Source: an uncultured Muribaculaceae bacterium (GTDB lineage Bacteria > Bacteroidota > Bacteroidia > Bacteroidales > Muribaculaceae). From it: DNA of 44,323 nucleotides. Shown piece by piece: positions 33,427-41,201 of this stretch (positions are counted from its first letter, which is position 1; the number at the start of each line of letters is the position of its first letter). A model generated the notes under the pieces. The model was not told where the DNA came from, did not search any database, and worked only from the letters and a program-made list of their open reading frames with translations. The stretch is from contig CANRPJ010000025.1 in NCBI GenBank assembly GCA_947632485.1, positions 1 to 44,323 of the forward strand, written 5' to 3'. Both the position numbers and the translations under genes were made by a program.

Positions 33427-34026
33427 ATGAGCACTGATATGAAAGAGAAGGTAGGGCCTGGCAAATTTACGGCCTATGCCTATAAGCTATTTGATGCCGA
33501 CAGCGGCAAACTTCTGTTTGAGGCTACGCCCGAACAGCCTGACGTGATGGTGTATGGAGTGAGCCATGAGGTGATACCCGGCCTGATTGCAGCTATGAAA
33601 GATCTGTCGGCAGGCGACCGGTTTTCGGTTACGCTCCCTCCGGCAGTAGCTTTCGGAGACCGGATAGAAGATAATGTAGTAGAGCTTGAGAAGGAGATTT
33701 TCATGCGCGATGGCGAACTGGCTGCCGAAGTGAAAGTTGGCGCTGAGCTTCCCATGATGACCCAGGAAGGATTCCGGGTGCTCGGACGCGTGATTGATAT
33801 TACACCCGAACGCGTGAAGATGGATTTCAACCACCCCTTTGCCGGTCTGACGGTGAAATATGATGGTGAGATCGTGGAGGTGCGCGATGCCACTCCCGAA
33901 GAGCTCCAGCCGGCCCACGGCTGCGGTTGCGGCTGCGGTCATGACCACGGCGGCTGCGGCGATGGCTGTGGTTGTGGAGACCACAATCAGGAAGGCTCCT
34001 GCTGCAACGGAGGTTGCTGCAGCTGA
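33427..34026 (+). CDS. slyD: SlyD-like FKBP peptidyl-prolyl isomerase with metal-binding tail
   Basis: A 199-aa cytosolic FKBP-type PPIase and chaperone with the SlyD layout. FKBP halves (VMVYGVSHEVIPGLIAAM and MDFNHPFAGLTV) flank an insert-in-flap domain (about 75-125). The last 36 residues hold ten Cys and four His, including CGCGCGHDHGGCGDGCGCG, as in E. coli SlyD where the tail binds nickel, zinc and copper. No hydrogenase or urease genes are nearby, so a nickel-delivery partner is not evident. Co-transcribed with DUF4919. Confidence 0.9.
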   Translation: MSTDMKEKVGPGKFTAYAYKLFDADSGKLLFEATPEQPDVMVYGVSHEVIPGLIAAMKDLSAGDRFSVTLPPAVAFGDRIEDNVVELEKEIFMRDGELAAEVKVGAELPMMTQEGFRVLGRVIDITPERVKMDFNHPFAGLTVKYDGEIVEVRDATPEELQPAHGCGCGCGHDHGGCGDGCGCGDHNQEGSCCNGGCCS

Positions 34027-34054
34027 TAAAGCTGACTGTTCAGTAGAAGAATCG

Positions 34055-34116
34055 ACTCGCTTCCGCTTCGCGGTCGCTTATGTACGGTTTCTGGTGCATT
34101 CGCGCCTCTCGGCGCT
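34055..34116 (+). repeat. 62-bp intergenic repeat, copy 1
   Basis: Matches 36226-36287 with about five differences. GC-rich, with short TTCGCG and GCGCC palindromes. Non-coding in both places. Confidence 0.8.
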
Positions 34117-34134
34117 GCTTGCACACCATGAATA

Positions 34135-34207
34135 CCTTGACACGATTTTGGGGTTATATAGCTATTCCTCAGCGATATAGCCCCTTGTCAATGTCAAGGC
34201 TGTCAAG
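34135..34207 (+). repeat. 73-bp hairpin element, left copy
   Basis: Matches 39312-39384 except one stem base and a 7-base loop. Arms GGGGTTATATAGCT and AGCGATATAGCCCC pair, and outer CCTTGACA/TGTCAAGG arms add to the stem. Two more TGTCAA copies follow on the right. It is directly oriented relative to the right copy, and together they bracket the 5.1-kb regulator/barrel segment. Confidence 0.9.
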
Positions 34208-34239
34208 CCGGGTTTCTCCGCACTAAAAATCGGTCAGAA

Positions 34240-34271
34240 TTTGGCGGTTCACGCTATATCGGCTATATTTG
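34240..34271 (+). promoter_or_regulatory. Promoter of the TPR/HTH lipoprotein gene
   Basis: TTTG (34240-34243), a 20-bp spacer and TATATTTG (34264-34271), 22 bp before the ATG. Confidence 0.65.
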
Positions 34272-34293
34272 TAGACTATTAGCTCACTTTTCA

Positions 34294-35961
34294 ATGCGCG
34301 CGCCGCTTCGCTACATACCGCTTCTGCTGCTCGCTGGCCTCTTCTGGGCCTGCGGGGGCGACCGCGCGCTGCAAGTCTCTCTCGACCGCGCCGACGCGCT
34401 GATGGAGGCTCACCCCGACTCCGCCCTCGCCCTGCTAAAGCCATACGATGGGATGCAGATCCGCTCCGAGGCGCAGCGCGCCCGCTTCTCCCTGCTCTAT
34501 TCGATGGCGCTCGATAAGAACTACATCGACATTGACAGCTTGACCGTGCTGCAGCCGGCGCTCGACTATTATCCCACCCACGGCACCGACGCCGACAAGA
34601 TCCGCACCCTTTATTATGCCGGTCGGATCTATGAGAACGCAGGGCATATGGAGAAAGCGATGGAGGTGTGGGCCGAAGGGCTGCAGTACCGCGGATCAAA
34701 GACGGACTCACTCACCCTTGCTCGTCTGCTCGTGGCGCAAGGAAATGAGTATTACAGGCTATACCAGTTCGATAAGTTTGTGGAAAACCAACGCCAGGCT
34801 GAGTATATATATCGCTCGCTTGGCCGAAAAGACCTTGCTGACAAAGCTTTCCTTAATCAATTCGAGCTTTCACTTAACCGTGATAGCGTATATGCGAAAG
34901 CGAATATAAGAAAGGTAGCTCAGCTGGCACTTGACTCAACTTCCTTCAACGGAGAATTAGCTCGATCCAAAGTCCTTCAATATGAGATGCATTTTGGAAC
35001 CTCCGAATCTCTCGTTGCCCGACTAAAGGAATATGAGAGATATTCTAAAGATAGCCTTGACCTTACGCAAGCTTTGCTGAATTTAGGGAGAATCAGTGAG
35101 GCGGAAAGAATATTGCTGGCAACACAACCAGATAGTAACTTCCATATAAAATATCTGCTCAGGAAACAGCGCCTTGAGAAAGCGAAAGGCAATTTCGAGG
35201 AGGCGCTTAAGAGTAGCGAATTGATTCTTAAAACCTTCGACCAGGAGCAATCCGCCGTGATTGAGGGAGGCACTCAGTTTGCCGAAGAGCGATTCCAATG
35301 GCGCACCACCGTTGAAAAGCATAAGCAATCTGAGCTCTATATCGTTATTATCGGCGCTGCAAGTGTCATAGTAGTGCTATTAATTACCATAATGCTTTAT
35401 TACAAGTGGATAAGCTCCAGGAATAAGAAAGCATTCTTAGAGGAGCAGACCCGGAGATTAGAGATAGAAAAACAGAACAGGGAGCTGGAAATTGAGCACA
35501 TGAACCATCAGCTTCTCGGAATGGAGGAGGAGAAAGCTGCTCTTGAAAAAATTGTAAATGAAGACTCAATTATCAGGAAAGCGGTGTCAAAGCGCCTTGC
35601 TATTCTTAATTCACTCATACCTATAATAGAGGGAGGTGGGAATAATCAGAAGAAACTTGCCGAAGCGCTCCGCGCTCTCACTGCCGATAGAAAAGAATTT
35701 CTTAGGAACACGCGCCTCTCGATGAGCGCGACCCACCCTGCGCTGATTGAGTATTTCAAAGAAAAAGAACTGTCAGATGATGAGATCGTATTCGCCTACC
35801 TTCTGTCATCAGGTTTCTCAGGAAAGGAGGCAGGCTATATTGTGGGCAAAAAAGCACACTATAATTACAGCGCTGATATCAGAAAGAAGTTAGGTTTGCA
35901 GCAGGGTGACCGCTACCTTTCGCATCATATCCGCCAACTCATAGATGAATTAGATTCTTGA
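34294..35961 (+). CDS. Membrane-spanning TPR lipoprotein with cytosolic LuxR-like HTH
   Basis: A 555-aa protein with an unusual topology. A lipoprotein-type signal ends at C20 (LFWAC|GG). Periplasmic tetratricopeptide-like helices run from about 25 to 320. One strong transmembrane helix is at 348-371, then a coiled coil (about 378-423). The C-terminal 100 residues resemble a degenerate LuxR/GerE helix-turn-helix (ELSDDEIVFAYLLSSG, KEAGYIVG, ADIRKKLGL). This suggests a one-component sensor that reads the envelope and acts on DNA. Similar TPR-TM-HTH proteins are common and poorly studied in Bacteroidales. The first 450 bp are GC-rich and the rest distinctly AT-rich, hinting at a mosaic. The barrel gene lies about 1 kb downstream. 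Confidence 0.75.
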   Translation: MRAPLRYIPLLLLAGLFWACGGDRALQVSLDRADALMEAHPDSALALLKPYDGMQIRSEAQRARFSLLYSMALDKNYIDIDSLTVLQPALDYYPTHGTDADKIRTLYYAGRIYENAGHMEKAMEVWAEGLQYRGSKTDSLTLARLLVAQGNEYYRLYQFDKFVENQRQAEYIYRSLGRKDLADKAFLNQFELSLNRDSVYAKANIRKVAQLALDSTSFNGELARSKVLQYEMHFGTSESLVARLKEYERYSKDSLDLTQALLNLGRISEAERILLATQPDSNFHIKYLLRKQRLEKAKGNFEEALKSSELILKTFDQEQSAVIEGGTQFAEERFQWRTTVEKHKQSELYIVIIGAASVIVVLLITIMLYYKWISSRNKKAFLEEQTRRLEIEKQNRELEIEHMNHQLLGMEEEKAALEKIVNEDSIIRKAVSKRLAILNSLIPIIEGGGNNQKKLAEALRALTADRKEFLRNTRLSMSATHPALIEYFKEKELSDDEIVFAYLLSSGFSGKEAGYIVGKKAHYNYSADIRKKLGLQQGDRYLSHHIRQLIDELDS

Positions 35962-36225
35962 AAAATACCTTCAAAAAGATTCCTTAAATTCCAAAGTGAG
36001 ACTTTTACGAAAAAGTCAAGACTTTAACATTTTGCACTACGCTTAATTCCAAGTAATTACCTTTACAAAAGTGAGACTTTTTTACTTTCACTTTTCTTGG
36101 AATTTCAGCTAATCATGTGCTAACTTTGCTAAAAAAGAAACCGATAAATCAGTAAAGATTGAGAGGATCTCACGGATATACCCGTACCTCCGGCACTCTG
36201 ATGTCAGGATCTTCGCTGTCCGGAC

Positions 36226-36287
36226 ACTCGCTTCCGCTTCGCGGTCGCTCATGCACGGTTTCTGATGCATTCGCGCCTCGCGGCGCT
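36226..36287 (+). repeat. 62-bp intergenic repeat, copy 2
   Basis: Second copy of 34055-34116, same orientation, about 92% identical by eye. Confidence 0.8.
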
Positions 36288-36324
36288 ACGTTTAGTAGTA
36301 TACCCTTTGTGGTATTCTATGCCT

Positions 36325-36464
36325 GTCGCGGAGCGACGGTGCTATCCAGCAACCCTCGATGTAGCGCCTTCAGGGCGCAAGTCGTGGGAGATAAAGCAAG
36401 TGCCTATATATGAGTCGCGGAGCGATGAGGCTATGATTACGACATCGTCGCTCCGCGACTCAGG
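36325..36464. repeat. GTCGCGGAGCGA-type REP hairpins
   Basis: A GTCGC-GGA-GCGAC hairpin lies at 36325-36337. An inverted pair, TGAGTCGCGGAGCGA (36411-36425) and its near-perfect complement at 36447-36462, forms a large stem. A third arm occurs at 36791-36806. Confidence 0.8.
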
Positions 36465-36676
36465 GTGAGAGGGATCCTCTCGTCCCCGGGCTTGCACCTC
36501 ACCGGCGCTACACCCGGGGTTACTGGATAGCATCGCACCTGTCGGTGCTCAATGAGTGTCGTAACTCGTGACTTGTCGGCGCTACGCATGTAGGAACCAG
36601 TGGATTAAGCATGAGTGACGCGGAGGAGGTAACATGAGCTTCTGAGGGGTGGCAAGACCTGCGTAGCTTATGAGAC

Positions 36677-36762
36677 ACCCACGCTGTGGGTTTATTGTGA
36701 TGGGCGACGCGATGCCACGGGTTCGCACCCGCGGTTACCCTCAGAAGCCCATGCCATGGGCT
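36677..36762 (+). repeat. REP-like triple-hairpin element, copy 3
   Basis: Three stems in order: ACCCAC/GTGGGT (36677-36691), CCACGGGT/ACCCGCGG (about 36715-36734, one mismatch) and AGCCCAT/ATGGGCT around 36746-36762. The core GGTTACCCTCAGA is shared with the 19.6 and 20.1 kb elements. The upstream ATG of the barrel frame (36756) falls inside it. Confidence 0.8.
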
Positions 36763-36926
36763 TTTACAGTAAAAGAACCTACTACTCAAAGAGTCGCGGA
36801 GCGATGATGCTATTAGGGGCTTTTTCAGAAAAATTGAAAAAAGTTGGGGTGGGAGTGTCACAAATCCGTGCTTTTTTGTGTCATCTATATAGAGAGACTA
36901 TTATTAACCCGTTCATGTTGCTGAAG

Positions 36927-39236
36927 ATGAGAACGATTATGATTGCCTTGGTCTCACTGATAAGCGTGACCGGTATGTCGGTTGGGGCGCAGACGGCGGT
37001 TAGCGGCAGTGTTGCGAACAAGGCTGGCGATGCGCTCGCAGGCAGTACGGTGCTTTTCCTGCACGCGGATACGGTCGCGGGTGGTACCGTAACCGACAGC
37101 AAAGGCCGCTTCGAGCTGAAAGGTCTTCCTAAAGACGACTACGAGTGCCAGGTTTCGATGCTCGGATATAAGCCTGCCACGAAGAAGTTTACCCTTACAG
37201 AGAAAACGAGGCTTCCCAAGTTCGAGCTTGAAGAGGACGCAACCCTGCTAAGCGAAGTGACAGTGACAGGTGATACCCGAAAGATGACTAAAGAGTTGGC
37301 CGGTATGTCGATCTATTATCTAACAGACAGAGCGAAGAAGGAACAAAATGCCTATCTTGCCTTAAGGGAGATTCCGAGGCTTAGAGTGAACGAGGCAAAC
37401 CGCTCCATATCGCTAGATAACGGTACAATTCCTTTGATTTTGGTGAACGGTGTCAGAAAACCCCTTAGTACCCTCAATCCTGCTCTGATAGAGTCAGTTG
37501 AGGTTATTGATAATCCCTCTGCCAAATATCGCGGTGACGCTGCTGTAGTTTCGGTTCTTAATATAAGAATAAAGAGAGCCGGCATAAAACCGTATCTGCG
37601 CGGTGAGATTGGTGCTAATTCAATGCTAAACGCGAATTCGTTATATACGAGTGGGTCATTTGAGATGGGTAGCGCTAATTACTCGCTTTATTTTAATCCA
37701 CAATATACCCAGATCCATAATACGCATACTTCAAACTACAGCGCAGTTTATCAAGGAAATCTATACCGGGTTCTAAGTAGTGAGGAAAAAGGAAAATGGA
37801 AAAGACTGAGTTTTTCACTGGGAGGAGACAAATTTCTGTCAAAAAAAGATTATGCAGCATTCAGCCTGAAATATCAAAATAATCCGAGCAGTGGAAGTAC
37901 TGGGGCAATAGGTGAGATTACTGACCTGGAAGCCGCCGAAACTTCGCCTCTTACTTCCTTTATAAGCACCAAAGCACGACTCAGGCAACTAGCTGGGAAT
38001 CTTTATTACAAACATAACTTCATGAATACCCGAGTGCTGGAAATTACAGGTAATTACTATTATTCTCTTAACGGTAATACCACAGAACGTGAAGAAAATA
38101 GTGATTTTTCCGACTATGTGAGAGGTATAGACCTTGACAACAGCCGCCACATGGGGCAGCTGAGTGCAAATTATTCAGATATGCTGACAAAGTCTATGCA
38201 TCTTGATGTTGGTTCCAATACAGAGTATTCCGTAACCAATATTGATGACCGTCTCGACAACTGGCCCAACTTCTGCTACAGGAGAACAAGGGAATATCTC
38301 TATGCAGGGATTGATAATAATCGGTCTGAAAGTAAATTCAATTATATGATCTCATTGGGATTGGATATGATCTTCTCTTATGCTGACGGGGTAAAAAACA
38401 GTTATGTCGATTTAGTGCCTATTGTATCTCTAGCTTATAAGCTTTCTAAGAAACACCGTATCAATCTAACTTATAATCGCAGTCGTTTGATGCCTAGTCC
38501 AGGAAACCTGAACCCTCGCAATACTTCAACCGATGTTTTAATTGTAAATGAGGGTAATCCTCTTCTCAAACCGAGCCATTCAGACAAAGTGAAATTTAAC
38601 TATGTGTATAGTAATGGCACTATTAGACTTGATCCTTATATGGAATATACCTATAATTCCGATCTTATTATGCCCTTCCAATATATGGACGGTGATATAT
38701 CAGTTAATACATATCAGAATTTCGGCCATTCCGAACAGCTGAGGATAGGTGGAAATATAAGCTATAATTTTCCTCAAAAAAATGGTTTTTATGGTAATTC
38801 AAGTATAGTTGCATATTATCAAAAAGACTATATAAAGGGAATGTCGTTCGAGGGGTCATCATACGTTACGATGCTTAATAGTTATTTGGGTTACAATAAT
38901 TTTTCTCTCTCGATGAATTTCGGAATAATTGGGCCAGGTTATTCATTGTACTCAAAAAATTTATGGAGTATGTCAGGAAATGCATTCTTAAACTGGAGCG
39001 TTAGCAACTCTGTTAATATTAGCCTATCGGCTCAGAACATATTCTGGCGCAGACATAAAAAGACGTGGACAGCAAATGGAGATTATAATTCATATAGCAG
39101 TACTGTGTATAAAAGCCTAGCACCTAAAATTGAGGTCGGAGTATGGTACACCTTTGTAACGAAAAATTTCAAGAGACGCCAGAAGAAGCAATTTAATAGC
39201 ACCGACAACGAACTCCAGACTATAACAACCAACTAA
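36927..39236 (+). CDS. OMP_b-brl-type outer-membrane receptor 2
   Basis: About 769 aa from ATG 36927 (MRTIMIALVS...). ATG 36915 is an alternative. The frame stays open to 36756, but that ATG lies in a REP palindrome and would precede the signal peptide by 57 residues. Order: signal peptide to about residue 20 (SVGAQ), carboxypeptidase-regulatory-like domain (GSVANKAGDALAGSTVLFLH), junction LSEVTVTGDT, plug-like region (TIPLILVNGVRKP, IESVEVIDNPSAKYRGDAAV), then an aromatic-rich barrel with Asn/Tyr/Ser-heavy strands. It is a distant relative of the receptor at 21.2-23.5 kb. Markedly AT-rich codons compared with housekeeping neighbours suggest transfer or a surface protein under diversifying selection. 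Ligand unknown. Confidence 0.83.
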   Translation: MRTIMIALVSLISVTGMSVGAQTAVSGSVANKAGDALAGSTVLFLHADTVAGGTVTDSKGRFELKGLPKDDYECQVSMLGYKPATKKFTLTEKTRLPKFELEEDATLLSEVTVTGDTRKMTKELAGMSIYYLTDRAKKEQNAYLALREIPRLRVNEANRSISLDNGTIPLILVNGVRKPLSTLNPALIESVEVIDNPSAKYRGDAAVVSVLNIRIKRAGIKPYLRGEIGANSMLNANSLYTSGSFEMGSANYSLYFNPQYTQIHNTHTSNYSAVYQGNLYRVLSSEEKGKWKRLSFSLGGDKFLSKKDYAAFSLKYQNNPSSGSTGAIGEITDLEAAETSPLTSFISTKARLRQLAGNLYYKHNFMNTRVLEITGNYYYSLNGNTTEREENSDFSDYVRGIDLDNSRHMGQLSANYSDMLTKSMHLDVGSNTEYSVTNIDDRLDNWPNFCYRRTREYLYAGIDNNRSESKFNYMISLGLDMIFSYADGVKNSYVDLVPIVSLAYKLSKKHRINLTYNRSRLMPSPGNLNPRNTSTDVLIVNEGNPLLKPSHSDKVKFNYVYSNGTIRLDPYMEYTYNSDLIMPFQYMDGDISVNTYQNFGHSEQLRIGGNISYNFPQKNGFYGNSSIVAYYQKDYIKGMSFEGSSYVTMLNSYLGYNNFSLSMNFGIIGPGYSLYSKNLWSMSGNAFLNWSVSNSVNISLSAQNIFWRRHKKTWTANGDYNSYSSTVYKSLAPKIEVGVWYTFVTKNFKRRQKKQFNSTDNELQTITTN

Positions 39237-39543
39237 TTCATAGTTGCTGAAAGGTTAGTAAATAGATTTCATCGGGAGAGGAGGAGACGCGGCGGGAAGG
39301 AGGATTGATTGCCTTGACACGATTTTGGGGTTATGTAGCTGAGAGATAGCGATATAGCCCCTTGTCAATGTCAAGGCTGTCAAGGGGCCTTTCCTCAGTG
39401 GCCGGAGGGGAGCGACCCATAGCAGGGTCGAAAAACGGGGAGGGTGAATTTATTCAGGGTCGCGAACACCTATGGCGTTCATTCTTGGTTAATCAAACCC
39501 TCGCGCCTCACGGGCTCCCTTATCTGTTAACCATAGATGCTAC
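39237..39543. other. Non-coding interval between convergent genes
   Basis: 307 bp with no supported gene. It holds the right copy of the 73-bp hairpin element (39312-39384) and a CGACCC/GGGTCG hairpin at 39413-39430. No clear terminator with a T-run is seen for either neighbour. Confidence 0.6.
39312..39384 (+). repeat. 73-bp hairpin element, right copy
   Basis: Same as 34135-34207 except one stem base (G for A) and the loop, which reads GAGAGAT instead of ATTCCTC. The left loop reverse-complemented is GAGGAAT, closer to the right loop than the direct reading. Confidence 0.9.
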
Positions 39544-40443
39544 CTATGGCTGCGGAGATGCTGTGTATGAGCGGAATATTGATGCTGCGGCCGCTACATC
39601 GGCTGCGAGTTTTTCTTTAAGCTCCTCAATCGATGCAAAGCGCTGCTCGCTGCGGATCCGGTCGATGAACTCTACGCGCAACTGACTGCCATAGAGATTG
39701 CCTTCCCAGCCCGGAATGTGGGCTTCGATACTGATGAGGCCGGAATTATCCACAGTTGGCCGGGTGCCTATATTGACCACGGCGTTGAGTTTCTCACCCT
39801 GAGGCAACACCGCACGGGCCGCGTAGACTCCGGAAGCGGGCAACACTAAGCCCTGAGCTGCCTCGACATTGGCTGTAGGGAAACCGATGCGCCTGCCGAG
39901 CTGCTTTCCTCCTACCACAGGACCGGAGATTGAATAAGGGCGACCGAGCATCTCGCCGGCTTCGGCCACGGCACCCTCAGCTATAGCCTTGCGGATTGCA
40001 GAGGAACTTATTCCCGCTACCTCGGGAGCCACCACAACCGGAATATCTTCTTCCGCTCCCAGGGCGATGTAGCCGTCGGAGCTGAGCGATCGGCAATCGC
40101 AGCCGAAAGTATTGTCGTAGCCCATCACGAGAGCTCCGGTAGCGAGATCCTGGCGGAGATGGCGGAGCCATTGGGCGGCGGAGAGGCGTCTTGTTTCCTC
40201 GGTGAAAGGCTGAACCATTACATCAACTCCCAGACTTCTGAGCAGATCGATCTCTTCAGATAAAGGCATGATGCGCCCGGGCGCCTTGTCGGGAGCTATG
40301 ATTTCGAGTGGGTGGCGGTCGAAGGTAATCACCGTAGGCTTGAGCCCACGCTGCAGTGCGATGTCGCGTAGCGTGGAGACCACTACCTGATGGCCGCGGT
40401 GAACTCCGTCGAAGGTTCCTATGGATACGGCGCGAGCTTTCAC
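39544..40443 (-). CDS. ribF: Bifunctional riboflavin kinase / FAD synthetase
   Basis: Makes FMN from riboflavin and FAD from FMN in the cytosol. 299 aa, near the usual 300-315. The N-terminal nucleotidyltransferase domain opens with VSIGTFDGVHRGHQ and later shows GISSSAIRKAI. The C-terminal flavokinase domain has GRRIGFPTANVE and a VNIGTRPTV stretch, with the catalytic Glu in LISIEAHI. All motifs are complete. It overlaps the HAD phosphatase gene by 4 bp, so the two are one operon. No FMN riboswitch precedes it. Confidence 0.95.
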   Translation of the reverse strand: MKARAVSIGTFDGVHRGHQVVVSTLRDIALQRGLKPTVITFDRHPLEIIAPDKAPGRIMPLSEEIDLLRSLGVDVMVQPFTEETRRLSAAQWLRHLRQDLATGALVMGYDNTFGCDCRSLSSDGYIALGAEEDIPVVVAPEVAGISSSAIRKAIAEGAVAEAGEMLGRPYSISGPVVGGKQLGRRIGFPTANVEAAQGLVLPASGVYAARAVLPQGEKLNAVVNIGTRPTVDNSGLISIEAHIPGWEGNLYGSQLRVEFIDRIRSEQRFASIEELKEKLAADVAAAASIFRSYTASPQP

Positions 40444-41099
40444 TTTTTTAGCAGCAGCGATGTGGCGTGCATAAGGTCAGTGTCAGGAGTAGCTCCGATC
40501 TGAATGGCCTGCATACCAACCGAACGGGCTGCCTCGCAGTTGGCGGGGGAGTCGTCGAGCATCAGTGTGGAGGCAGGGTCGAGATTATAGCGGGTCAAAA
40601 CTCTTTTGAAGAGTGCGGGATCCGGTTTGCACATGCCTTCCTGAAAAGATGTGACCACTCCGTCGAAATAATCGTTGATCCGCAAACCATCTTGGGCGAA
40701 GGCATCGGCAATCCAGGAATTGAACATCACCGGGTTGGTGTTGGAGAGCACATAGGCGGCATAGCCGGCCTTGCGCACTTCCAGAATGCGGTGGAGCCGC
40801 TCAACGGGCAGACCTACCAGAAATGCGTTGAACGCAGTCTGCAGAGCCACGTTTTCAGGGGCTTCCTTGCCATTGCCTTTAGCGAGAGCACGCAGATAAT
40901 CGTAGAAGGCTCCTGCGGTGAGTTTACCGGTCTCCAGATCGCGGAAGGGACCGTTTTGCTCATATTCCCCCAGAAGTTTATCTACTCCCGGCACTCCCAT
41001 TTCCGACAGCGCATCGATGGCTGCCTGGCGGTTGAGATCGATCACTACTCCGCCAAGATCGAAAACTACGGCTTTTATTTCTGATATCTGATGACCCAT
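40440..41099 (-). CDS. HAD-family hydrolase (subfamily IA)
   Basis: A 219-aa cytosolic phosphatase of the haloacid dehalogenase superfamily. Motif I is VVFDLGGVVIDLN (the second Asp of the canonical D-x-D is replaced by Gly, as in many YihX-like members), motif II is VLSNTNP, and motif IV is LMLDDSPANCEAA. The cap domain is helical. Members such as YihX dephosphorylate sugar phosphates. The 4-bp overlap with ribF raises the possibility of a flavin-pathway phosphatase, for example the missing ribityl-pyrimidine phosphatase step, but this is speculative. TACCTTTG (minus, plus 41134-41127) is a probable -7 box 27 bp before the ATG. Confidence 0.85.
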   Translation of the reverse strand: MGHQISEIKAVVFDLGGVVIDLNRQAAIDALSEMGVPGVDKLLGEYEQNGPFRDLETGKLTAGAFYDYLRALAKGNGKEAPENVALQTAFNAFLVGLPVERLHRILEVRKAGYAAYVLSNTNPVMFNSWIADAFAQDGLRINDYFDGVVTSFQEGMCKPDPALFKRVLTRYNLDPASTLMLDDSPANCEAARSVGMQAIQIGATPDTDLMHATSLLLKK

Positions 41100-41154
41100 A
41101 CGCGGTTCTTATTTGTTATTATAGTGCAAAGGTAGCTAAAAAGAGAGAAAAAGT

Positions 41155-41162
41155 TATTTTTG
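41155..41162 (+). promoter_or_regulatory. -7 box of pfkA
   Basis: TATTTTTG matches TAnnTTTG, 39 bp before the ATG. No good -33 box. The minus-strand -7 box of the HAD gene lies 21 bp away (41127-41134). Confidence 0.5.
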
Positions 41163-41201
41163 CGCTAATGAGGAAGAACAACGAAATCTCCACAATAAAC
41201 T

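Larger units (their letters stand above)
35962..36926. other. 965-bp non-coding region packed with palindromic repeats
   Basis: No supported gene. At 36.04-36.11 kb a long AT-rich inverted repeat is formed by AATTCCAAG/CTTGGAATT outer arms and AAAAGTGA/TCACTTTT inner arms. A TAACTTTG box is at 36121-36128. A GC-rich array of hairpins then runs from 36226 to about 36800 (62-bp repeat copy 2, three GTCGCGGAGCGA-type REPs, one triple-hairpin REP). The last 120 bp before the barrel gene are AT-rich with no recognisable -7 box. Confidence 0.7.

Noticed and set aside
36159..36468. Two short open frames in the repeat region
   Set aside because: Both are translations of palindromic REP sequence, with no homology or promoter context.
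36226..36810. Possible CRISPR array
   Set aside because: Repeats belong to different families, vary in length and orientation and lack evenly sized spacers. No cas genes are present.
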